61,803 bases of DNA from Adonisia turfae CCMR0081 (GCF_011009555.1 NZ_QXHD01000003.1:395846-457648); one strand, 5' to 3'; positions 25,681 through 34,224 are shown, numbered from the stretch's first letter. Notes: generated from the letters alone by a model not told the origin. Made by a program: numbers and translations.

Positions 25681-28156
25681 TGAGTTTTTGGGGCGGTACC
25701 GGGCGAAGACGGAGCGGGGGCAGTGGCATACGCTGACGGATGATGGGTATATTTTTGACCGGCTTACCTGGCATATGGAGCAGGCGAAGCAGGTACAGGA
25801 GATTCATGGGTTGTTGCAGGCGAGTAATGCGGATGGGCGGAATGGTTGGTATGAGGCCTGTGATGGGATTGGGAAGCCTGCAGGGTTTGTAAATGATGTT
25901 GCACGGGCGTGGGAGCTGGCGAAGAAGAATTATAAGAATGAACCAGGGGAAACACTGGTGCTGTTGTTTCGCTATGCGTTGATGCGGACTTCGATAAATA
26001 GTATGGCGAGTAATGTGCCTGCGGAGTTGGTGGGGGCGCTAGTGGAGAAAGAAGTTTGGTCTCCGGCTCAGGGACTGGCCTATGCGCAGCAGGCGCAGAA
26101 CCCCTGGCAGCGGGCGGTTTGTATTTCAAAAATTGTGCCTCATATGCCAGAGTCTTTGCTGCCAGAGGTGCAGAAGACCGTGGGACAAATTAAGGAGGCA
26201 GCTTACCGGTCCTATGTGTTGGGGAAACTGGCAGAGAAATTTCCACAGCTGTGGTCAGATGTTTTGGTAGCTATTGGTCAAATACAGGATCGTTATGGAG
26301 ATCACCGTGATAGCACTCAAGGATTTTCCTATCGAGCCTATGCATTGCAGAAGATTCTTGACAAGCTACCAGCAGATTATCTTTCAGAAGCTTTGGTGAT
26401 TGCCCGTCAAATTGAAAATACAGATGATCAGGCTCTTGCTCTGGTTACATTGTCAAAGCAACTGTCAAAGCTATTACCGGAAGCGGTAGCTGCAACTCGG
26501 GAGATTGCCTCTTCATATTATCGTGCGAATGCGTTGCGTGAGCTGTCGAAGCAGCAGCCAAAGCTATTACCGGAGGTGATAGCTGTAACTCGGGAGATTG
26601 CTGACGAATCTGAACGAGTGTCTGCACTGCGTGAACTGTCGAAGCAATTGCCACCGGAGCTATTACCGGAAGTGATAGCTGTAACTCGGGAGATTGCTGA
26701 TGAATCTGAACGAGCGTCTATACTGTGTGAGCTATCTAAGCAGTTGCCGGAGCTATTGCCGGAAGCGCTAGCTGTAACGAGAAAGATTGCCGATGAATAT
26801 AAACGAGCGTCTATACTGTGTGAGCTATCTAAGCAGTTGCCGGAGCTATTGCTGGAAGCGTTAGCTGTAACGAGAAAGATTATTAATGAATTTTCTCGAG
26901 CGTCTATACTGTGTGAGCTGTCGAAACAGTTGCCACCAGAGCTATTACCAGAAGTGTTAGCTGTAACGCGAGAAATTGCCAATGAATCTCCTCGAGCATC
27001 TGCTCTGAGTAAGTTATCGAAGCAATTGCCAGAGCTATTACCAGAGGCGATAGCTGTAACGCGAGAGATTACTATTGAATCTTCTCGAATTTCTATGCTA
27101 CGTGAGCTGTCGAAACAGTTGCCGCCGGAGCTATTGTCGGAAGCGTTAGCTGTAACGCGAGAGATCGCCGATGAATATTCTCGAGCATCTGTGTTGCATA
27201 AGCTGTCGAAGCAGTTGCCGGAGCTATTGCCGGAAGCGTTAGCTGTAACGCGAGAGATCGCCGATGAATATTCTCGAGTATCTGTGTTACATAAGCTGTC
27301 GAATCAGTTTCCAGAGCTATTGCCGGAAGCGTTAGCTGTGACGCGAGAGATCACCTTTGATTTTTTTCGTGCGCATGTTCTGCGTGAGCTATCGAAGCAC
27401 TTGCCGCCGGAGCTATTGCCGGAAGCGTTAGCTGTAACGCGAGAGATTGTTAATGGATCTTCTCGAGCATCTATACTTAGTGAGTTGTCGAAGCATTTCC
27501 CAGAGCTATTGTCGGAAGCGCTAGCTGTAACGCGAGAAATTACCAGTGAATCTGAACGAGTGTATGCGTTAAGTGAGCTATCGAAGCAGTTGCCACTGGA
27601 GCTATTGTCGGAAGCGTTAGCTGTAACGCGAGAAATTACCAGTGAATCTGAACGAGCGTCTGCGTTAAGTGAGCTATCGAAGCAGTTGCCGGAGCTATTG
27701 CCGGAAGCGCTAGCTGTAACGCGAGAGATTGCCGATGAATCTGAACGAGTGTATGGGATCCAAGGGATGTCTAAGCAGTTGACGCCAGAATTATTGCCAG
27801 AAGCTTTGTCAATAGCTATAGAGCTCAAAGATGAATCTTCGCGAGCAGTGGCGTTGAGTAATTTGGCTAAATATTTGCCAGAAGCATTATTAGCTAAAGC
27901 TTTGGAAATGATGTGGCAAATTCAAGACCCCTATTTTCGATCCCGGGCTCTTCGAGGCTTATTACCCTACCTGATGAAGCTAACCATTACCTTTGCTGAC
28001 TGGACTGTCATGCTGGAGGTATTAGCCTATCAAAACCGCAAAAATTTGCTTGAAGAACTACCCGACATTTGCCCCATCATTTTAGAGCTAGGCGATGAGC
28101 AAGCCTTTTCAGATATCTTGCAAGCTGTCCGAGATGTCTGCGCTCAATGGCCGTGA
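25670..28156 (+). CDS. Repeat-rich sensor half of the split caspase/NB-ARC protein
   Basis: This frame reads KAHSEFLGRYRAKTERGQWH from 25670, which joins naturally to the end of the NB-ARC half. The nearest usable start is TTG at 25688 (822 aa), without a good ribosome-binding site. Residues about 245-730 are some 16 tandem helical repeats of 31-32 residues (consensus ELLPEALAVTREIADESERA, then SALSELSKQLP). They probably form an alpha-solenoid that recognises the trigger. The near-identity of several units shows recent expansion. Either this is the 3' half of a broken gene, or a +1 frameshift joins the two, or the assembly has an indel here. Confidence 0.8.
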   Translation, partial: KAHSEFLGRYRAKTERGQWHTLTDDGYIFDRLTWHMEQAKQVQEIHGLLQASNADGRNGWYEACDGIGKPAGFVNDVARAWELAKKNYKNEPGETLVLLFRYALMRTSINSMASNVPAELVGALVEKEVWSPAQGLAYAQQAQNPWQRAVCISKIVPHMPESLLPEVQKTVGQIKEAAYRSYVLGKLAEKFPQLWSDVLVAIGQIQDRYGDHRDSTQGFSYRAYALQKILDKLPADYLSEALVIARQIENTDDQALALVTLSKQLSKLLPEAVAATREIASSYYRANALRELSKQQPKLLPEVIAVTREIADESERVSALRELSKQLPPELLPEVIAVTREIADESERASILCELSKQLPELLPEALAVTRKIADEYKRASILCELSKQLPELLLEALAVTRKIINEFSRASILCELSKQLPPELLPEVLAVTREIANESPRASALSKLSKQLPELLPEAIAVTREITIESSRISMLRELSKQLPPELLSEALAVTREIADEYSRASVLHKLSKQLPELLPEALAVTREIADEYSRVSVLHKLSNQFPELLPEALAVTREITFDFFRAHVLRELSKHLPPELLPEALAVTREIVNGSSRASILSELSKHFPELLSEALAVTREITSESERVYALSELSKQLPLELLSEALAVTREITSESERASALSELSKQLPELLPEALAVTREIADESERVYGIQGMSKQLTPELLPEALSIAIELKDESSRAVALSNLAKYLPEALLAKALEMMWQIQDPYFRSRALRGLLPYLMKLTITFADWTVMLEVLAYQNRKNLLEELPDICPIILELGDEQAFSDILQAVRDVCAQWP
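26440..27850 (+). repeat. Tandem 93/96-bp coding repeats
   Basis: About 15 tandem units of 93 or 96 bp encode ELLPEALAVTREIA-type helices; the extra codon gives LPP instead of LP. Units at 27530-27720 and 27130-27290 are almost identical at DNA level, so unequal recombination or gene conversion has been recent. Confidence 0.88.
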
Positions 28157-28159
28157 CGC

Positions 28160-28199
28160 TTTGTGAGTTTTGAGTGTTGAATGTTGAGTTTTGAGTTGG
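28160..28199. repeat. Short tandem repeats (gagttttgag/gttgaatgttgag)
   Basis: gagttttgagtgttgaatgt followed by tgagttttgagttgg is a degenerate heptamer array of the type common between cyanobacterial genes. A complementary-strand relative occurs at 48456-48486. Confidence 0.6.
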
Positions 28200-28216
28200 G
28201 GGGCGGCTATGCCCTC

Positions 28217-28551
28217 CTAGCCCAGGATTTCTGTCAACAACTTAACCAAAAACAGCTTATCCTGTTCCGACAAAGCCCCTAGCTGCTTCAAAATTAGTTC
28301 CTTTTCCACCGTCATAACAATTGGCTTAATCACCGATGGCTTCAAAAGACCAGCCGATTTCCAATCCTGAATCACAACATTATCAGCATATGCCGTTGCA
28401 CTTGTTTGACCGGTAATCCCCATCAAGACAATATCGATGTGCCGCTGATTATACCCATCTGAATGACAATGACCGCTGGACGTTTCTTACTCGTTACCTG
28501 GTTCGTAAACGGAAATGGCACCAAAACAACATCCCCAAACTTATAGGTCAT
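28217..28551 (-). pseudogene. MazF/PemK-family toxin, frameshifted
   Basis: The frame from ATG at 28551 reads MTYKFGDVVLVPFPFTNQVT then SKKRPAVIVI, a typical MazF/PemK start. It then loses frame; the family-like continuation SDGYNQRHIDIVLMGITGQT is in another frame, ending at 28217. The whole span is 335 bp, one base short of a multiple of three, so a single-base deletion near the VIV-S junction explains it. MazF-type toxins cleave mRNA; this copy should be inactive. The start overlaps the end of the antitoxin gene by 11 bp, the usual arrangement for such pairs. Confidence 0.8.
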
Positions 28552-28849
28552 TGTAGATGTCATCCTCCGGGTTATCCCACACCTTGGCAAAGGAAGACTC
28601 TGATAACTTCATAGCAGAGTAGGTCAGCGTGGCATCTTCTTGGGCAACATGAACCTCAGATTGAAGGTTTGCCTGTGGCACTTCGTCGGCCAATCCCAAT
28701 AATTCCTCCACCGTTGGAACACTGTCTGCAGTTTTTAACCAGTTAATAAGCGCCTCCCACACTGCGGGCGTCACCTGTACAGCGACTTTTTGCCCTGTGG
28801 TATCCACAACAAATTGCGCAGATTGCAAAGCTTCTAACACCGTGGTCAT
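28541..28849 (-). CDS. Antitoxin of a MazF/PemK-type toxin-antitoxin pair
   Basis: The 102-residue acidic protein (FVVDTTGQKVAVQVTPAVWE, ALINWLKTADSVPTVEELLG, ending DNPEDDIYNDL) resembles small cyanobacterial antitoxins upstream of MazF-like toxins. Its last 11 bp overlap the toxin start. It is intact although the toxin frame is broken. The assignment rests mainly on gene order. Confidence 0.65.
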   Translation of the reverse strand: MTTVLEALQSAQFVVDTTGQKVAVQVTPAVWEALINWLKTADSVPTVEELLGLADEVPQANLQSEVHVAQEDATLTYSAMKLSESSFAKVWDNPEDDIYNDL

Positions 28850-28920
28850 GGGACTTCTCCATAGGCTAAGCCTATTCTAATGCCGTCCGCTAAGTAATTG
28901 ACATTTGCATAGTTGAGCCG

Positions 28921-28995
28921 GGTAGGGTGCGATGCATCGCACCACTTCCAACCCACTTCGCCTCCTAACCGATTCCCCCTTCACCCCATATCCAA
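28921..28995 (+). repeat. Dispersed repeat, copy 1 (contains gtgcgatgcatcgcac palindrome)
   Basis: The copy starts ggtagggtgcgatgcatcgc and ends ttcaccccatatccaat. A related copy in the same orientation lies at 30567-30635, on the other side of the RTX gene. The palindrome gtgcgatgcatcgcac at 28928-28943 is perfect. Confidence 0.7.
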
Positions 28996-29015
28996 TGAGA
29001 ACTAGCCATTTAAAA

Positions 29016-29044
29016 TGGGCTACTACACTGACTGTAGTAGCCCA
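29016..29044 (-). terminator. Terminator of the RTX gene
   Basis: A 12-bp perfect stem (tgggctactaca / tgtagtagccca) with a 5-nt loop lies 36 bp past the RTX stop. On the minus strand it is followed by attttaaatgg, a weak T-run. Position and strength support an intrinsic terminator. Confidence 0.7.
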
Positions 29045-29079
29045 CATCTGTATCAATTACAGGTAAACATTAGGCAAGG

Positions 29080-30159
29080 TTAGAATGCGCCTAGATCAGC
29101 TTTTACAACAGTGACGTCGTTGGCCAGGTTAAAATTACCGTCATGCTTAACGTTAATCACACCCAGCACATCCAGATCATGGGCACCGCCCCCGCGTACA
29201 CCGTCCCCGCCTTGATCAGTATAAACACCAAGCACAATGCGTTCATCTAGCTCCTTGATCACCTTGTAAGTGACAGTATGGCCAGTAATGATAATTTGGT
29301 CCCCTTCGCCGCCGGTACCGCTAAAGTCAGTGATTGTATCACGACCAATACTCTCAACCCAGTGGTCATGGTAGTTGTCATTTTCCCCAGCAACAGCTCC
29401 CATGCCCCAGTTGACCAGGCCGTCGTCTTGCAGATGCTGCGTATAGATAGCAGCAGGTGCGTTCATAAGGATGTCAAATTTAAAGGTGTCTGCACCAGCA
29501 CCACCAGTTAGCCTATCATTCGCTGCCAGACCATCGGGATTGTAGAATTTTTTCGCAAAGACAAGTTTATCAACATCATTGCCATCATCCTGATTAGCAA
29601 CGATTCTCGTGTTCTCAGCCGGAGCATTCGCATCACTGATACTTACCAAAACATCATCTCCAGCTCCACCAATTAGACGATCACTACCTAATTGATCTTG
29701 TAGAAAGTCATTGCCATCACCACCTATTAGGCGATCATTGCCATGGAGAGCATTGGTAGTATCTAACAAATAGCCATCGGCATCATAGTCTTGGGCGGTG
29801 AGTCTTTCATCACCAATGATAATGTCATCACCAGCTTGGCCTGCCAGGCGATCATTACCAAAACCACCCAAAAGAGAATCATTGCCTTTTCCACCCCGCA
29901 AATTATCATTGCCGATGCCACCCAGGAGAATGTCATTATCACGACCGCCAAATAGGGTGTCGTTGCCTTCGCCTCCTAAAAGAATGTCATCTCCAGCTCT
30001 CCCGCGAAGGGTGTCATTGCCCGCTTGGCCAGTCAGTTTGTTTGGTTCTTTATTGCCAAAAAGTGTATTGTCTCCACCATCACCAATAATTTCTTCAATC
30101 TTGGCTAATAGAGCCAGTTCAATGTCGGCAATAAGTGATGCGTTCCCTTGTGTACTCAT
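29080..30159 (-). CDS. RTX-type calcium-binding repeat protein
   Basis: The 359-residue protein has an array of at least six nonapeptide RTX repeats from about residue 31 (GDGGDNTLFG, GQAGNDTLRG, GRAGDDILLG, GEGNDTLFGG, and so on) with further copies near 145-170. These form a Ca2+-binding parallel beta roll. The C-terminal part (TFKFDILMNAP, DTITDFSGTGGEGDQIIITG) is the usual end domain of secreted cyanobacterial RTX proteins, exported by type I secretion without a signal peptide. No protease or toxin domain is seen. It sits between two copies of a dispersed repeat. Confidence 0.92.
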   Translation of the reverse strand: MSTQGNASLIADIELALLAKIEEIIGDGGDNTLFGNKEPNKLTGQAGNDTLRGRAGDDILLGGEGNDTLFGGRDNDILLGGIGNDNLRGGKGNDSLLGGFGNDRLAGQAGDDIIIGDERLTAQDYDADGYLLDTTNALHGNDRLIGGDGNDFLQDQLGSDRLIGGAGDDVLVSISDANAPAENTRIVANQDDGNDVDKLVFAKKFYNPDGLAANDRLTGGAGADTFKFDILMNAPAAIYTQHLQDDGLVNWGMGAVAGENDNYHDHWVESIGRDTITDFSGTGGEGDQIIITGHTVTYKVIKELDERIVLGVYTDQGGDGVRGGGAHDLDVLGVINVKHDGNFNLANDVTVVKADLGAF

Positions 30160-30718
30160 GTATCTCTCGACTGATAGCGGTTTTATTGGCTTTAGAGCCT
30201 GTGCCGATTCTATAAGTTACCGATAGAGAGGAAATCGGTAATAGCTCCTTATCTAATATCAGGAGAGAATAAAGCTAACGAAACAGATTTTGCAAGAACA
30301 ATTACCTAGTCTGGTAAAAATTTTCAACAACTTCACTAGTTTATTACGTTAAACACAACCGTAGAAATCACGATTAGATAGTTTACTTATGCTAAAAAAT
30401 CACCCTCTTTCTAGATCAGTAAGGCCGTTGATGTAGGAATATCTACAGTACGGACTCTAGGAACTGGAGAGGATGAAAAATCTACTAGTGTTTAAAGGTT
30501 TTCTGAAGATACTGGTTGGCCTGAATAAAATATGTTTTGTTAATCGCCATAATAGTCTTGTGCCAGGTAGGGTACGATGCATCGCCACACCTCCAACCAA
30601 CTCCTAACCAATTCCCTCTTCACCCCATCTCCAATCTCCCTGCCCAAATCCCATCCACCCATCCCTATTCCCCCTGGGAAGGCTATGCCAACGACTTCGC
30701 TCAGGACAGGCCACCCAT
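30160..30718. other. Intergenic region with dispersed repeat
   Basis: This 559-bp gap carries the upstream region of the RTX gene and, at 30567-30635, the second copy of the dispersed repeat. No convincing ORF or RNA gene was found; the short plus-strand frame across the repeat (30537-30728) has repeat-like composition. Confidence 0.5.
30567..30635 (+). repeat. Dispersed repeat, copy 2
   Basis: The copy starts ggtagggtacgatgcatcgc and ends ttcaccccatctccaat, matching copy 1 at 28921-28995 with substitutions and a few short gaps. Its palindrome has decayed (tacgatgcatcgcc). Confidence 0.7.
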
Positions 30719-31897
30719 CTACCCTTGAGCATCCTGGCTGACACGATAACTGTCTAACCAGGATTGGCTTAGGGACCTCAGCTGATTTCTCTCAGCAGCA
30801 TCAATACCTTCAGGATCAAAACGATAGCGATAATGTAGTTGGATAATCGGTTTGAGTGCTTCTACCTGAGCAACAGATAGTTTTTCGGTTAGTCGTTCCA
30901 TCCAATGCTGTAGGTTCTCCGCAGGTCTGCGCCTCAGTTTTAATTGCTTGAAAATCTGTTCGATTTGGTAAAACTCTGAATCGATACCGGGGAGAGTCGG
31001 TTGCGATCGCATCCCAAAAACCACATTTTTAGCAAGCATTTTCTGTCGCCTTCGTCTCCACCACCAGATCAAGAGACCACCAATAGTGACAATACCTAAG
31101 AAAATTAGCAGAAGTAGCACTCTAGATTTGGTATCTTGCGGTAGTTGTTCTTGGATAGACGCTAATAGTTTTTCCCCTAACCTCCGTAACATCAATTCCA
31201 AAGGACTATCTTGATTAAGGCCTTGAGAAAACCCATCACCTTGTCCATAGCCCTGTCCATTACCTTGTCCATAGCCCTGTCCATTACCTTGTCCATTACC
31301 ATTATTAAGCGAGGTATGATCAAACTGAAATTGGCTCAATTGCCTATGGGCCCAAATGCCCAAAATTCCAGCCAAACAGATTAAACCAAGCCAAGCCATC
31401 ACTTTAGGTTTCGCAGGCCGCAGGGTAAAGAACAGTATGGCGACCAGCAGCCAAGCTAAACTATAAAAAAGAAATCTATTGGCGTTTACAGCACTGGCTG
31501 ATAACAAATATAGGCCAAAGTAAACATAACCAAAGTCAAAGGGGGGCCGTTTCCACTGAATTCCTCGCTTGGTAAAGGAAGGATTCACTAAGAAATCTTG
31601 CATCCGTTGGGAAAGGTTGGTCGTATAAAGTTGCGCCAACATCAGTGGAAACAGTGCCAACGGCAGCAATTGCAGCATGCCCTGGAAAGCACCCGTGAGT
31701 TGGAGCGTCACCACGATCACGGAAATGCAGATAAACAAAACCCATACGGTTGCCTTTTTAGAGAGCGTCCAGCCCTTGGAGAACACCCGTCTCCCTTCGA
31801 TGCACACAATCATCGGCACTGCCAGACCCCACAGCTCCGTTTGAAATCCCCATAGGCATAATGCCAAACTGCACAGGCTGGCTACATGGAATTGCAT
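30719..31897 (-). CDS. TgpA/DUF4129-like membrane protein lacking the transglutaminase core
   Basis: The 392-residue protein has about six N-terminal membrane helices (residues 5-185). A low-complexity linker at 198-222 (NNGNGQGNGQGYGQGNGQGY) follows, then a membrane helix at 260-280 and a soluble helical C-terminus with RRPAENLQHWMERL and LKPIIQLHYRYRFDPEG, like DUF4129. In TgpA-type proteins next to MoxR and DUF58 genes, an extracytoplasmic transglutaminase domain lies where the linker is found here. It overlaps the upstream DUF58 gene by 16 bp, so the operon seems intact. This is either an in-frame loss of the enzyme domain or a distinct non-enzymatic subfamily. Confidence 0.7.
   Translation of the reverse strand: MQFHVASLCSLALCLWGFQTELWGLAVPMIVCIEGRRVFSKGWTLSKKATVWVLFICISVIVVTLQLTGAFQGMLQLLPLALFPLMLAQLYTTNLSQRMQDFLVNPSFTKRGIQWKRPPFDFGYVYFGLYLLSASAVNANRFLFYSLAWLLVAILFFTLRPAKPKVMAWLGLICLAGILGIWAHRQLSQFQFDHTSLNNGNGQGNGQGYGQGNGQGYGQGDGFSQGLNQDSPLELMLRRLGEKLLASIQEQLPQDTKSRVLLLLIFLGIVTIGGLLIWWWRRRRQKMLAKNVVFGMRSQPTLPGIDSEFYQIEQIFKQLKLRRRPAENLQHWMERLTEKLSVAQVEALKPIIQLHYRYRFDPEGIDAAERNQLRSLSQSWLDSYRVSQDAQG
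31241..31300 (-). repeat. 24-bp tandem repeat encoding the GNGQGYGQ linker
   Basis: Two perfect 24-bp units (31241-31264 and 31265-31288) plus a half unit encode the Gly/Asn/Gln/Tyr linker of the TgpA-like protein. Their identity implies recent expansion. Confidence 0.85.
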
Positions 31898-33219
31898 ATC
31901 GCTTGCAGCTCCTGCTGAATGTGACCTAACGGTAACGGATAAACCCGCATTAAATGACTTTGATAATCGTCTAACATCGGCGATAGTGTGTGTTGATCAC
32001 GGGTCACGATTAAAACCCAGGTGGGGATATTAACGGACTGTAATTGCTTAACCAATGTCTGGCGGGCCTCATCCCAGGTGAGAAAAATGCAGATGCAGCT
32101 GCTTAACAGCGGCAAACGACTTTGCATGATTGGTAACAACGAGTCAAAGGGCTTATCCTGACAGGGGACTACCGACGCTAACAGCTCAAGGATACGTTCT
32201 GTTTGGCCTAAACCTCGGCCCAGGGTAACGTATCCACCACCTAAGCCTGAAAAGATAAGGTCCAGTAAGGACTCCTGGTTTTGCATTTCACCAGCCAACG
32301 ACGCGGCCACTGAGATCGCCTCTTCTAAAATTTCGCTAAATGACTCCGGTTGAAAGGTGTCTAAAACCAGAGCGTGATGCACAAAGTACTCGGCTTGTTC
32401 TTCTCGCACCACCGGTTTACCCAATTTAGCCCAGCTTTTCCAATGAACCTTGCGCGGCGAGTCGCCGGGGCGATAGTCGCGCAAGGACCAAAATTCTTCT
32501 GATTCTCCCACCGATAGGGCAAGCGATAAGCCTCCCGGTTGATACCCTTGACGTTCTGGCAGTTGAAACGACGGCACCGGGTAGCGCTTTGGCAAGATTA
32601 ATACCGATTGGGGCAGGGGTAGTCTGACGCAGGCATTAAATAGGCCGAGCGGATCAGGGCAGGCCAGGGTCATGGTCTCAAACTGTAGTAACCCTCGTCG
32701 TAGGGGTGTAATCTCACCTTTGATTTCAGTTGTGCCCTGGGCTGCCAATACAGGAATCCCGACGGCAGGTGCGATCGCACGCTGAGCCTGATCAATTAAT
32801 TTGCTCCATGACTGAGCATCCTTGCGGCCTGGACGGCTAATGTCAAGATAGTCTTCAAAGCTAGGAAATGAATGGGCAAACGCTTCAATCAGTCTCAGTT
32901 TCCTAAAATCCTTGCCAGTAGAATTCTGTACCGTTACTGGGTAGGGTAACGGCAAGCCTACCGTCCCAAAGCGCGGTAGCCGTCGCCTAACCTGAAACCG
33001 AGGCCGTGAAAAGGCGGTAGCCACCATAGACACAGTCAATAATAAGCAGGCCAGGGCAAATACCTGGTAAGACAAACTCTGCTGGGTATCCAGACCTGCC
33101 AGCCCAGCAATGATGGCAAACACTAAAACACCCACACCCAGCGGCGTAAATCGCCTTTTTAACCATTGCCGCAGGCTGTAGCCCAAACATCGAAATAGAC
33201 GATAAAAGAAAAGATTCAT
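31882..33219 (-). CDS. DUF58 domain-containing membrane protein
   Basis: The 445-residue protein has two N-terminal membrane helices (residues 25-65). A DUF58 domain with a vWA-like fold follows: SLRDYRPGDSPRKVHWKSWA, KLGKPVVREEQAEYFVHHAL and VLDTFQPESFSE. Its gene is 3 bp downstream of moxR and overlaps the TgpA-like gene, the classical MoxR / DUF58 / TgpA order. In other bacteria these operons assemble or remodel membrane-associated complexes; the target here is unknown. Confidence 0.88.
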   Translation of the reverse strand: MNLFFYRLFRCLGYSLRQWLKRRFTPLGVGVLVFAIIAGLAGLDTQQSLSYQVFALACLLLTVSMVATAFSRPRFQVRRRLPRFGTVGLPLPYPVTVQNSTGKDFRKLRLIEAFAHSFPSFEDYLDISRPGRKDAQSWSKLIDQAQRAIAPAVGIPVLAAQGTTEIKGEITPLRRGLLQFETMTLACPDPLGLFNACVRLPLPQSVLILPKRYPVPSFQLPERQGYQPGGLSLALSVGESEEFWSLRDYRPGDSPRKVHWKSWAKLGKPVVREEQAEYFVHHALVLDTFQPESFSEILEEAISVAASLAGEMQNQESLLDLIFSGLGGGYVTLGRGLGQTERILELLASVVPCQDKPFDSLLPIMQSRLPLLSSCICIFLTWDEARQTLVKQLQSVNIPTWVLIVTRDQHTLSPMLDDYQSHLMRVYPLPLGHIQQELQAICNSM

Positions 33220-33222
33220 GGC

Positions 33223-34224
33223 TCAGGCAGGCACAGGCGTCGCATTTAAGATGTCTTGAATCACCGCATCGGCTGTTTGGCCCGAAAATCGGGCCTGGGG
33301 TTCGAGGACCAACCGATGGGCCAGGACTGACAGCGCCATCTCTTGTACCTGCTCGGGCAAAACAAATTCGTAACCATCAAAGAGGGCAAGTGCCTGGGCC
33401 AGTTTCATTAAGGCAATGGCTCCCCTGGGGCTAGCCCCTAGCTGTACCCCTTCTGCTTGGCGGGTGGCCCCGACAATATCAATGATGTAACGCTTGAGTT
33501 CATCGCTGACTCGGATCTGCTGCACCTGTTGCTTGAGGGTAAAAATATCATCTCGTGAGAGACAGGGTTTAACCTGGTCAATGGGATGTTGCTGGAGCTG
33601 ACTTGCTAAAATCTCCATTTCTTCTTCTGGAGAGATATAGCCCAAACTAAACTGCAGGGCAAACCGATCCATTTGGGCTTCTGGTAAGGGATAGGTGCCT
33701 TGGGCTCCCACCGGATTTTGGGTAGCAATTACAAAAAAAGGTGGGCTTAGCGTTCTCAAGGTGCCATCAATGCTAACCTGAGATTCTGCCATGGCTTCCA
33801 GCAGCGCCGATTGGGTGCGGGGAGAGGCGCGATTCACCTCATCTGCTAGAACAATATTGGCAAAAATAGGGCCTTCGTGAAACTGAAAGGACTGTTCGAT
33901 GGGGTTTAAGATTGAGACGCCCAAAATGTCAGAGGGGAGCAAATCAGGCGTAAATTGAATTCGCTTGAAGGAAACATCGACGGAAAAAGCTAGCGCTTTG
34001 GCCAGTGTGGTTTTACCCGTGCCAGGGTAGTCTTCTAGCAGCACATGCCCGCCACTGATAAAGGCGGCCAGCAGCTTACGCACAGCCCCAGTTTGCCCTT
34101 TCACCATCTGCTGAATATTCTCGGATAAACGGGTATAAATTTCTTGTCCAGAAGCTTGGCTAGAAATAGTATTTGAACCTGAATCTACAGTCGACGATTC
34201 CATAGCTGGGTCCTTGGTGTCCAT
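33223..34224 (-). CDS. MoxR-family AAA+ ATPase
   Basis: The 333-residue ATPase has Walker A GHVLLEDYPGTGKTTLAKAL, Walker B IVLADEVNRASPRTQSALLE, sensor 1 PFFVIATQNPVGAQGTYPLP and the MoxR sequence EAQMDRFALQFSLGYISPEE. MoxR proteins act as chaperone-like ATPases for metalloenzymes or envelope complexes, together with the DUF58/vWA partner encoded next. A second ATG eight codons in (MESSTVDS) could be the real start. Confidence 0.93.
   Translation of the reverse strand: MDTKDPAMESSTVDSGSNTISSQASGQEIYTRLSENIQQMVKGQTGAVRKLLAAFISGGHVLLEDYPGTGKTTLAKALAFSVDVSFKRIQFTPDLLPSDILGVSILNPIEQSFQFHEGPIFANIVLADEVNRASPRTQSALLEAMAESQVSIDGTLRTLSPPFFVIATQNPVGAQGTYPLPEAQMDRFALQFSLGYISPEEEMEILASQLQQHPIDQVKPCLSRDDIFTLKQQVQQIRVSDELKRYIIDIVGATRQAEGVQLGASPRGAIALMKLAQALALFDGYEFVLPEQVQEMALSVLAHRLVLEPQARFSGQTADAVIQDILNATPVPA

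Noticed and set aside
26445..27828. Several minus-strand ORFs of 69-174 aa in the solenoid region
   Set aside because: They are shadows of the 93/96-bp coding repeats, with Ser/Asn-rich repetitive translations and no start signals.
28921..30635. CRISPR array
   Set aside because: The two gatgcatcgc copies are 1.6 kb apart, and no regular repeat-spacer series occurs anywhere in the window.
30537..30728. 63-aa plus-strand ORF upstream of the TgpA-like gene end
   Set aside because: It lies over the dispersed repeat and is Pro/Ser-rich from repeat composition, without coding character.
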